This document shows positions 7,011 through 12,270 of a stretch of 12,270 nt of DNA, piece by piece. The notes under the pieces are model-generated. The model saw only the letters and a list, made by a program, of their open reading frames with translations. It did not search any database and was not told the origin of the DNA. Source of the stretch: Ignatzschineria sp. (GTDB lineage Bacteria > Pseudomonadota > Gammaproteobacteria > Cardiobacteriales > Wohlfahrtiimonadaceae). The stretch covers positions 1 to 12,270 of the forward strand of contig JASLEF010000139.1 of assembly GCA_030151245.1 (NCBI GenBank), given 5' to 3'. Positions within the stretch are counted from its first letter, which is position 1. Each line of letters opens with the position of its first letter. The translations under genes were made by a program, and so were the position numbers.

Positions 7011-8401
7011 CTTATTCCTGCTTTTCTTTTAATGCTATTGTCGCCATTGGCGCGAATCCATTCTATTATTTGTTCCATAGTCCTATCTACGACAAGTGCA
7101 TAACTTCGTATTCTTGGCACATCTTGTATACCATTAATCAACAATTCTTTTTCTATTTTTTCAACCAATGGTCTTCTTTTTATAAATTCTAATAAAGTTC
7201 TAAAATCTCGAGAAGATTGTTGCCCCAAATTATTGATATCAAATCTAACTCCATTAAACACATCAGTCCCATATTTGTCGGGGTTATCTAATCCACTCAT
7301 GTGCAAAGCAACCCTTCGATATATACATGGCAAGCACATACCGCAATGTCTAATACCAGCACCCCTTCTATCCCAGTGTTGCATGCGACCTCGTTTTGCA
7401 CAAGAGCAGGATGCTTCGATAAGATGCCCAAGAACTGTATGATTTGCCGATTCAACAATCATTTCGCCTTTTGTTTTAAATTCATAAGGATTGTACATCG
7501 GATTTACAATGCCTATTTCTTGTAAAATATTTTGCAATTGTTTTAAGAAAGTAGGATGTGTCGTTCTTGTACTACAGGCACTCCTGCGTGATGGCATTAA
7601 TGGGATATTCAATGCAATCGTTCCATTTTCAGGAATAATTAAAGGCGTATTTTCTCCAATGTTGTGAGCAGCATAAATACCCATTCCAATAAATAATAAG
7701 GAACGACTACGAAATGTAGATTCCTTTGGTAGTCGCCCTCCTCCTAAATTCCGTCTTCCAATCCCGACACTTGTTTGGATTTGAGCATATTTGTTAGTGT
7801 ACAATTGCTGTTGGGCAAAAATCCTCATAATGCCATTTTGATCGGCTCCCTCTTTCCCCAAATCTTTATGCGAAATGAAAAGGAGTTTCTTCTCTGGATG
7901 AAAATGCTCTAATTCATCAATTACTCCAATTAGAGAATCTAGTCCTCCTGAAAACAAGGATACTTTCTCAAAGATATTTATATCTCCAAAATCCTCAATA
8001 TCTTCTCTCGGTTGGTAGAGCACTCCTTCAGACAAACTGTAATTTATATTCCAATTATCTCCTGTTAGAAAACTAACAGCATTATCCATTTGATCCTTAA
8101 CCGCTCTAAATTCATCGACATGAAGTACTGGCATATTTGAAATTTCAATTTCTCTTGTCCAACCTTCAAGAGAAAAGGTATGTCTATTTACAAACCGATC
8201 TATATTGTATATCAATACAGAAAACAACAAGAAGTCAAACGCTATAGAATCGTTATCTCTTGCAAAAGAAAATAATGGATTAAAATCAAAATTAATATTT
8301 GTACTATAGTGTTCTTCATCTTTGTATAGATGAATAATGATGTCATCGAACTTACCCCTCCGTGAGGGCTCCCTGAGCTCTATTTCTATTCTTGCGACCA
8401 T
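7007..8401 (-). CDS. qatC: QatC, QueC-like PP-loop ATPase
   Basis: Member of the N-type ATP pyrophosphatase group related to QueC, the preQ0 synthase of queuosine biosynthesis. The PP-loop SGGLDS lies at 151-156. A QueC-like zinc site is formed by cysteines in SCSC (332, 334) and HCGMCLPC (353, 356, 359). The 464-aa length, with about 145 residues before the PP-loop, is much larger than housekeeping QueC (about 220-230 aa), and no queD, queE or queF is nearby. In Qat systems this protein is needed for defence; its substrate is not visible from sequence. QueC-like proteins in other defence loci have been linked to attaching a deazaguanine to a partner protein, so QatB is a candidate partner. 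The start at 8401 overlaps the end of qatB by 16 bp. Confidence 0.9.
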   Translation of the reverse strand: MVARIEIELREPSRRGKFDDIIIHLYKDEEHYSTNINFDFNPLFSFARDNDSIAFDFLLFSVLIYNIDRFVNRHTFSLEGWTREIEISNMPVLHVDEFRAVKDQMDNAVSFLTGDNWNINYSLSEGVLYQPREDIEDFGDINIFEKVSLFSGGLDSLIGVIDELEHFHPEKKLLFISHKDLGKEGADQNGIMRIFAQQQLYTNKYAQIQTSVGIGRRNLGGGRLPKESTFRSRSLLFIGMGIYAAHNIGENTPLIIPENGTIALNIPLMPSRRSACSTRTTHPTFLKQLQNILQEIGIVNPMYNPYEFKTKGEMIVESANHTVLGHLIEASCSCAKRGRMQHWDRRGAGIRHCGMCLPCIYRRVALHMSGLDNPDKYGTDVFNGVRFDINNLGQQSSRDFRTLLEFIKRRPLVEKIEKELLINGIQDVPRIRSYALVVDRTMEQIIEWIRANGDNSIKRKAGIR

Positions 8402-9111
8402 ATTTCTAATATTTCAGTTTGTAAATTTTCGATAATAGCATTCCCTTGTTCTCCTTGCCAGTTAATATTTTGCATTCCATCTTGTACATTTATTTCTTCT
8501 AAAGAGCGTAGAATATAATTTCTTATTTCTTGAAACGTTCTTACTCTATCTCCCTCTTTTTCAAAAATGCGTGTACTAAATAATTCATCAGAGAACTCCA
8601 TAATATAGGATGCGAAGAAAAAACAGAGCCACTCATGCTGTGTTTCAATATTAGCTTGCTGAAATATACTTTCAATATCCCCTAAAGACTGAACGTTATC
8701 TAATATATGTTTAAGTAATTCATCCATTGCAGCATTAGCAGCCGTTTCATCTAAATTAGAATTGCCAGCAGAACAATGAGCAAGCAAATAGTTGATAAAA
8801 TCATTTACCGATAAATTAGCAACATCAGCAATGCCAAGTTGGAGTATGGCTTCGTTGAATCCGTGCCTTTGGGTATCTGACACGAAAGACATGAATCGTT
8901 GAGCACGATTAACTCCTGCTCTTCCAAAAGTGCTAGATCGACCATGCCCAGCACCACTACCTCCTACAGCTCTCACAAAATGACGCATGATTCCGTGCAG
9001 CTGATTCTCTGAAATATTCTCACTACGAGATGCTGTTGAAATTGCCCTACTTAGATCGCCCCAATTAGGATTATTTTTCACTGAAGGATTAACTGATTGT
9101 GATGTTCCCAT
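8386..9111 (-). CDS. qatB: QatB, conserved Qat system protein
   Basis: The 241-aa protein has no enzymatic motif I recognise; it is called QatB from its position between the KAP ATPase and the QueC-like gene and from its composition. The N-terminus is MGTSQSVNPS, so Gly2 should be exposed after Met removal. It is followed by a polar segment with NNPNWGDL (13-20) and a glycine-rich stretch at 50-66 (GGSGAGHGRSSTFGRAG). The rest appears mostly helical and acidic, with a hydrophobic patch WLCFFFASYIM (161-171) too short and isolated to be a convincing membrane helix. It starts 2 bp after qatA and overlaps qatC by 16 bp. The exposed N-terminal glycine and flexible glycine-rich region would suit a modification substrate of QatC, which is inference only. 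Confidence 0.82.
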   Translation of the reverse strand: MGTSQSVNPSVKNNPNWGDLSRAISTASRSENISENQLHGIMRHFVRAVGGSGAGHGRSSTFGRAGVNRAQRFMSFVSDTQRHGFNEAILQLGIADVANLSVNDFINYLLAHCSAGNSNLDETAANAAMDELLKHILDNVQSLGDIESIFQQANIETQHEWLCFFFASYIMEFSDELFSTRIFEKEGDRVRTFQEIRNYILRSLEEINVQDGMQNINWQGEQGNAIIENLQTEILEIWSQE

Positions 9112-9113
9112 AT

Positions 9114-11024
9114 TTATTGTTTTTTTATTTGAATTCCTAGTGCTTTTGCTAATCGAGTTGATTTGTTAACATTCTCAATGATCGCTTTGAAATTGGCATC
9201 CTTTTCTCCCAACGTTTTCATTCCGATTGCAACACTTGCAGGAATTACGGAATCCTTCCCATTTTCACAAAGCCGTTGTAATGTGTTTTTATAAATTTCA
9301 ATCATTTCAGCATAACCCGCATCTATGATTGCATGGGTTATCTCAAAGCATCTATCATTGTCGGGATGTTCCATCATATCACGACCGATCATACCTAACA
9401 ACACATTTCTCTCGTCATCCTGCAAATCTGCAATTTTTTGTATTTCCACCTTTAATGACGCTTTTGTAGTATATGTGGTTATTGATTTATAAGTCAATCT
9501 GATGATTTGAGACACCATAGACTCAGCATCTATTGTGTTGGCTAATTTGTCTCTTGCTATCCAATAATAATCCATTAGACTTACATCTTTCAAGGAAGGC
9601 TCCATCCTTGCCCATTTAAGAATAATACTTTCATCCCAGCCCGATAATTCAGAACTAATTTTATCTTTAGGATTATTTGCATAGTTCTCCAATTCAGCAA
9701 TTTGCTTTGGCTTTCCGTTTTGCATTTGTTGCCAATCACATAAATCTTTAAATCGACCAAGAGCAATATATTCTAACACCATTAATTTTGCTAAAATTCT
9801 TTCATCCACATCAAACTTTGCAACCTCTGCTAACTCTAAGCGTAAAGTAAATGTATTAAGGAAACGTTTTATTTGTCTAGGATTTCCTTTTAGACCGTCT
9901 GTTACCATTGGTGCAATTTGCTTTACCATCAGCAATTGTTGTTCAACATCTTTTTGCTTTGCATTTTTCTTACCCTTCACGAGTGCTTTAACTTTTTCAT
10001 AATTGAAAGAAGAGTGTCTATCATTCTCTCTAAACTTTACAAACTCTGTATAAACGGCATCGAAATCCCCTTCTGAAAGGTCTCGAAAACAGAACAACAA
10101 AGTCATATATGTTTCAACATCTGCATTAGATAGACGGGGAAGTCTGTAAGGCACTTGAATCAATTTTTCAAGATAATCTGTAACAATACCTTTATACTGC
10201 TCAATTTCGGTTGAATGTATATTTGGCGTTTTATATCGACATTCTATCGCATGTCGAACAATACGTTCATCAGCACCAATAACAAAAGCGGTTTTAGGCA
10301 CATTCAAAAACAGCTTAATTGCTTCAAGGTTATCTATAATTCGTTCTGGGTTACATCTATCCAAATCATCTATTAGTATTACCAACGATTTTAGTCCTGT
10401 TTTCCCAATTGTTTTTTCAAAATCCTCTCTAAATTTTCTAACTACGGTAGGGATGTCGTTGTCGGTATTTTTTTCTATTACACCTTTCAGGTCATTAACA
10501 ATACCTTTTCCTTCATCAGTATCTATTTTTTTTAACAACTCCGCAGAATTCTCTACTGTGTTACCAAAAAAATCTTTTGCTTTATCAACTACATCAACGA
10601 TAAGACTTGCTCCCCCAGTGGCGTAAGCAAGCAATGCTGGTCTAGAGACATTTTTCATTAGAAAGCCGCCCGCCCTGAGCCAATTTACTGATTTAAGAAG
10701 TTTTGTCGTTTCATCTTTTACCTTATGGCCAAATTTTTTGTTTTCTTGAAGCTTTATCAAAATATCTTCAATTAATGCGGCTTTTGCATCATCATAGCCT
10801 TCAAATGTCCATCCATTGAAATATAAACATGCAGTATCTTCTTGCCCGTCTGCATTTAGTTCCTTATCAAGCATTTTCATTATACTTGATTTTCCGCTTC
10901 CCCAATCTCCAAAAACTCCTATGGAAACAGGAAGGATACGTTCATTCGTGATAACACTTTTTATTAAGTCTGCATGAACCTTAAATCCAAGTAAATCTCT
11001 ATCAGTTTCGTTGTCTGACCACAT
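9114..11024 (-). CDS. qatA: QatA, KAP-family P-loop ATPase
   Basis: KAP-family NTPase of the STAND/AAA-like group. Walker A is GDWGSGKSS (39-47), with the KAP-typical FNGWTFEGYDD just after (69-79). Walker B is VILIDDLDRC (215-224), followed by FVIGADERIVRHAI (247-260) and a lid-like segment with GNPRQIKRFLN (380-390), where the arginine may act as sensor 2. Many KAP proteins have membrane helices between Walker A and B; here residues 117-145 are moderately hydrophobic (GGFLMKNVSRPALLAYATGG) but not clearly membrane-spanning. The C-terminal 220 residues show no recognised domain and could sense phage components. It is the first enzyme gene of the operon, 5 bp after the regulator. The order ATPase, QatB, QueC-like, TatD matches Qat exactly. 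Confidence 0.9.
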   Translation of the reverse strand: MWSDNETDRDLLGFKVHADLIKSVITNERILPVSIGVFGDWGSGKSSIMKMLDKELNADGQEDTACLYFNGWTFEGYDDAKAALIEDILIKLQENKKFGHKVKDETTKLLKSVNWLRAGGFLMKNVSRPALLAYATGGASLIVDVVDKAKDFFGNTVENSAELLKKIDTDEGKGIVNDLKGVIEKNTDNDIPTVVRKFREDFEKTIGKTGLKSLVILIDDLDRCNPERIIDNLEAIKLFLNVPKTAFVIGADERIVRHAIECRYKTPNIHSTEIEQYKGIVTDYLEKLIQVPYRLPRLSNADVETYMTLLFCFRDLSEGDFDAVYTEFVKFRENDRHSSFNYEKVKALVKGKKNAKQKDVEQQLLMVKQIAPMVTDGLKGNPRQIKRFLNTFTLRLELAEVAKFDVDERILAKLMVLEYIALGRFKDLCDWQQMQNGKPKQIAELENYANNPKDKISSELSGWDESIILKWARMEPSLKDVSLMDYYWIARDKLANTIDAESMVSQIIRLTYKSITTYTTKASLKVEIQKIADLQDDERNVLLGMIGRDMMEHPDNDRCFEITHAIIDAGYAEMIEIYKNTLQRLCENGKDSVIPASVAIGMKTLGEKDANFKAIIENVNKSTRLAKALGIQIKKQ

Positions 11025-11029
11025 AATTA

Positions 11030-11236
11030 CTACCTATTTAGAGTTGAAACAAGCAAATCTTTCACATCAACATCCAATGTATTAGCTATTTTAACCAATG
11101 TTTCAAGCGACGGTTGCATTTCATTAGTACACCAACGGGAAACAGTAGCTTCGTTCTTACCAAGAGTTTCAGCCAACCATTTCCCGGTTTTATTCTGTTC
11201 TGCTAATACTACTTTCAATCTATTTATCTGTTTCAT
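11030..11236 (-). CDS. XRE-family helix-turn-helix regulator (68 aa)
   Basis: A compact Cro/C1-type DNA-binding protein with little beyond the five-helix domain. The helix-turn-helix spans about 17-40 (TGKWLAETLGKNEATVSRWC), and LVKIANTLDVDVKDLL forms the usual following helices. It is the first gene of the operon, 5 bp ahead of qatA, so it is probably an autoregulator that holds defence expression down. A dyad ATCAA-GTTA-TTGAT lies only 2 bp upstream of its start codon. The partial gene at 12119 encodes a close paralogue with almost the same recognition helix. It has no toxin or protease-linked domain. Confidence 0.88.
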   Translation of the reverse strand: MKQINRLKVVLAEQNKTGKWLAETLGKNEATVSRWCTNEMQPSLETLVKIANTLDVDVKDLLVSTLNR

Positions 11237-11238
11237 AA

Positions 11239-11252
11239 ATCAAGTTATTGAT
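11239..11252. promoter_or_regulatory. Candidate operator of the defence operon
   Basis: Dyad ATCAA-GTTA-TTGAT, 2 bp upstream of the regulator start codon and 8 bp downstream of the -7-like box. The same half-sites with the same 4-bp spacing occur at 12062-12075, upstream of the paralogous XRE gene. Binding here would block transcription initiation or early elongation. Confidence 0.5.
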
Positions 11253-11260
11253 GTATTTCG

Positions 11261-11268
11261 CGAATATA
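11261..11268 (-). promoter_or_regulatory. Candidate -7 box of the defence operon
   Basis: On the minus strand TATATTCG matches the Bacteroidota -7 consensus TAnnTTTG with one mismatch, 24 bp upstream of the regulator start. It overlaps the palindrome TTCGCGAA (11258-11265). No TTTG is seen at the expected -33 spacing, so the call is tentative; the parallel layout at 12043 is the best support. Confidence 0.4.
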
Positions 11269-11431
11269 ATGATTGCAAATTAATTCGACTGCATAAATAT
11301 CAATTAGTTTTCAACAACTTATACAAATGAAAACAATATTACTGTGTCTCATTTTTCATTTCTTAAAAAAAAGACACGATTTAGACACTTCTCTAGAGGA
11401 AATTGAGGCTAAAAATAGGCTAAATTTGAAT

Positions 11432-11449
11432 AGGGGTACAGTTTAAGTT
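11432..11449 (+). repeat. GGGGTACA-type motif at the inner right end
   Basis: AGGGGTACAGTTTAAGTT differs from the 501-518 motif mainly by one fewer G and by AAG for AGG. It lies about 96 bp left of the right att-like core, inside the element. It would be a right-arm partner of the motifs beside the left core if these are recombinase arm sites. Confidence 0.4.
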
Positions 11450-11501
11450 GCTGATTTATAGCAATATATAAGAGGTTTGGACCGAGAACCCTAAAAAGAA
11501 A

Positions 11502-11535
11502 AAACTTCTTATAATCGATTGATTATAAGAAGTTT
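11502..11535 (-). terminator. Hairpin terminator beside the right att-like core
   Basis: A perfect 15-bp stem (11502-11516 with 11521-11535) closes on a 4-nt loop. On the minus strand it is followed by a T-rich run. It lies 9 bp left of the core at 11545, mirroring the hairpin at 388-425. If the core is a tRNA 3' end transcribed leftwards, this hairpin would terminate that tRNA transcript after integration. Confidence 0.7.
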
Positions 11536-11544
11536 ACGTTTTCT

Positions 11545-11568
11545 GCGGTATGGACGGGAAAGCCACCT
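11545..11568 (-). repeat. Attachment-site-like core, right copy (tRNA 3' end-like)
   Basis: Matches 427-450 in 23 of 24 bases, in direct orientation and 11118 bp away. The minus strand reads like a tRNA 3' end for the first 15 bases, and the match to the left copy continues a further 9 bases. Since sequence right of this core resembles sequence right of the left core, it appears to start another element of the same kind, not plain chromosome. Confidence 0.55.
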
Positions 11569-11618
11569 TTTCAGGTTAATTGGCTCTGTTTCAATGTATT
11601 ACCCTCTTGTTTTTCTTA

Positions 11619-11636
11619 AGGGGGTACAGTTTAGGT
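11619..11636 (+). repeat. GGGGTACA-type motif, right copy
   Basis: Identical over 18 bases to 501-518. Its distance from the core is 50 bp here and 50 bp at the left copy, although the sequence between core and motif has diverged. Conserved spacing supports a binding site measured from the core. Confidence 0.5.
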
Positions 11637-11776
11637 TAGGATCTCCTAACTAACTGATTTTCAACACGTCAACTACTCGTCGCTTTAAGCACTTTTTTTG
11701 GGCGGTGCGTACGAATTTTGAACCAAACACGTTAGACCGCTAAAATTCAGTGAATTAATATTTCAAAGACACTTAT

Positions 11777-11796
11777 GGAGTACAAATTAGGTTAGC
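11777..11796 (+). repeat. GGGGTACAAATT-type motif, right copy
   Basis: GGAGTACAAATTAGGTTAGC matches 631-650 with two differences and lies in the conserved block that begins CAGTGAATTAATAT at 11748. Confidence 0.4.
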
Positions 11797-11928
11797 ATTT
11801 TATTACCTACTGTTTTTTGGCAGTTCTGGCTGCCATTGGCATCAATTTGTCTGCATAAGATTCAGGTTCAAAGTTACAACTATTTTTGAAACTACCAAAG
11901 CATTCTGAATTTTAACTACTTAGCTTTA

Positions 11929-11974
11929 GTGCAAGGTGCAAGTTTATCTATATATAGATACTTGCACCTTGCAC
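11929..11974. repeat. 46-bp near-perfect palindrome, right copy
   Basis: Identical at all 46 positions to 764-809, with perfect 15-bp outer arms (11929-11943 and 11960-11974), each holding two tandem GTGCAAG units. Immediate flanks are only partly similar, so conservation is concentrated on the palindrome itself. Confidence 0.85.
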
Positions 11975-12042
11975 TAAGTGCTGACATTCCTCCTACGGCA
12001 TAATAACTTGAATATTATAGGGTATAGTTTAAATTAAAACGC

Positions 12043-12050
12043 TATATTTG
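12043..12050 (+). promoter_or_regulatory. Candidate -7 box of the second XRE gene
   Basis: TATATTTG is a full match to the Bacteroidota -7 consensus TAnnTTTG, 68 bp upstream of the XRE start codon and 11 bp upstream of the dyad at 12062. No clear TTTG is seen at the expected -33 spacing. Confidence 0.5.
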
Positions 12051-12060
12051 CATCTAATAA

Positions 12061-12076
12061 CATCAAATATTTGATG
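12061..12076. promoter_or_regulatory. Candidate operator of the second XRE gene
   Basis: Perfect 16-bp palindrome CATCAAATATTTGATG, just downstream of the -7 box. Its inner part (12062-12075) is ATCAA-ATAT-TTGAT, the same half-sites and spacing as at 11239-11252. Confidence 0.55.
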
Positions 12077-12118
12077 AAATAAGACAAAAGTGTTCAACGA
12101 AGCAAAGCATAGATAAAC

Positions 12119-12270
12119 ATGTCAGAAAGAAAAGTCACCAATAGAATCAAGGTTGTTTTAGCTGAAAAAGCTAAAACCAATCGCTGGCTTGCGGAGAGAA
12201 TAGGTAAAAATGAAACAACCATCTCCAGATGGTGTTCCAACAAAGCGCAACCCTCGGTAGAGGTGTTCGG
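12119..12270 (+). CDS. XRE-family helix-turn-helix regulator, partial (3' end beyond window)
   Basis: Translation from ATG at 12119 runs open to the window end, giving 50 residues plus two bases: MSERKVTNRIKVVLAEKAKT, then a helix-turn-helix with NRWLAERIGKNETTISRWCS (21-40) and NKAQPSVEVF. It aligns without gaps to the 68-aa regulator at 11236-11030: IKVVLAE against LKVVLAE, GKNETTISRWCSN against GKNEATVSRWCTN. The expected full length is therefore about 70 aa. By analogy it probably heads another operon extending to the right, which cannot be seen. It has its own promoter-like box and palindromic operator. Confidence 0.85.
   Translation, partial: MSERKVTNRIKVVLAEKAKTNRWLAERIGKNETTISRWCSNKAQPSVEVF

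Larger units (their letters stand above)
2344..11236 (-). other. Seven-gene defence operon: XRE regulator, qatABCD, gajAB
   Basis: Seven minus-strand genes follow each other with junctions of +5, +2, -16, -4, +2 and +3 bp (positive is gap, negative is overlap). No space for an internal promoter outside coding sequence remains, and no terminator is seen until 2243-2278. The arrangement strongly suggests one transcript from the promoter near 11261. It joins a regulator, a complete Qat system and a complete Gabija system. Promoters inside coding sequence cannot be excluded. Confidence 0.8.
11545..11974. repeat. Long imperfect direct repeat, right copy
   Basis: Collinear with 427-809. Conserved blocks are the core, the motifs at 11619-11636 and 11777-11796, the 11748-11796 block, GGCAGTTCTGGC at 11819-11830, TTGTCTGCATAA near 11847-11858, and the palindrome at 11929-11974. 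It is about 47 bp longer than the left copy because spacers differ. Confidence 0.75.
11237..12118. other. Non-coding region between the two XRE genes
   Basis: No gene is supported in these 882 bases. From left to right they hold the operator and promoter of the defence operon (11239-11268), an AT-rich stretch with a short direct repeat GGCTAAA (11407-11413 and 11418-11424, period 11), a GGGGTACA motif (11432-11449), a hairpin terminator (11502-11535), the second att-like core (11545-11568), the right copy of the long repeat with its palindrome (to 11974), and the promoter and operator of the second XRE gene (12043-12076). Confidence 0.7.

Noticed and set aside
6968..7525. Three plus-strand open frames opposite qatC and qatD
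   Set aside because: They are antisense to conserved QatC and QatD sequence, overlap each other in different frames, and have compositions typical of shadow translation.
7007..8401. Housekeeping queuosine biosynthesis (QueC)
   Set aside because: The protein is twice the usual QueC length, no other queuosine genes are nearby, and the neighbours form a textbook Qat order.
11237..12118. CRISPR array or iteron origin
   Set aside because: The repeats are few, irregularly spaced and of several kinds, without uniform spacers, and no cas or replication gene is present.

Overview
The window looks like accessory DNA from a Bacteroidota genome, probably Bacteroides, Parabacteroides or a relative. The reasons are visible AT-richness, genes without Shine-Dalgarno sequences, TAnnTTTG-like promoter boxes, and a tyrosine recombinase of the type found in Bacteroides conjugative transposons. 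No chromosomal housekeeping gene is visible. Everything between about 427 and 11560 reads as one compact integrated element carrying anti-phage genes.

Layout, left to right. Positions 1-426 hold a possible small membrane protein and a strong hairpin terminator. Positions 427-950 hold an attachment-like core (resembling the 3' end of a tRNA on the minus strand), repeated GGGGTACA-type motifs, and a 46-bp near-palindrome. Positions 952-2163 (minus) encode the tyrosine recombinase. A perfect 36-bp palindrome at 2243-2278 separates it from an eight-kilobase-plus minus-strand operon. In transcription order that operon is: a small XRE-type regulator (11236-11030), qatA (KAP ATPase), qatB, qatC (QueC-like), qatD (TatD-like DNase), gajA (class 2 OLD/Toprim nuclease) and gajB (UvrD-like helicase). 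Neighbouring genes are separated by 2-5 bp or overlap, so two complete defence systems, Qat and Gabija, appear to be transcribed as one unit under one repressor-like protein.

From 11432 onward the left-end features recur in the same order and orientation: hairpin terminator, tRNA-like core (11545-11568), GGGGTACA motifs, and an identical copy of the 46-bp palindrome (11929-11974). Another XRE gene then starts at 12119 on the plus strand and runs off the window. This suggests elements integrated in tandem at one tRNA site, with a second cargo module beginning at the right edge.

The two XRE genes encode closely similar proteins. Each is preceded by a TATATTyG box and, just downstream of it, a matching dyad ATCAA-N4-TTGAT. 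The simplest reading is autoregulation with possible cross-talk between the two modules. The family assignments of the defence genes rest on clear motifs. The tandem-element, arm-site and shared-operator readings are inferences from the sequence.
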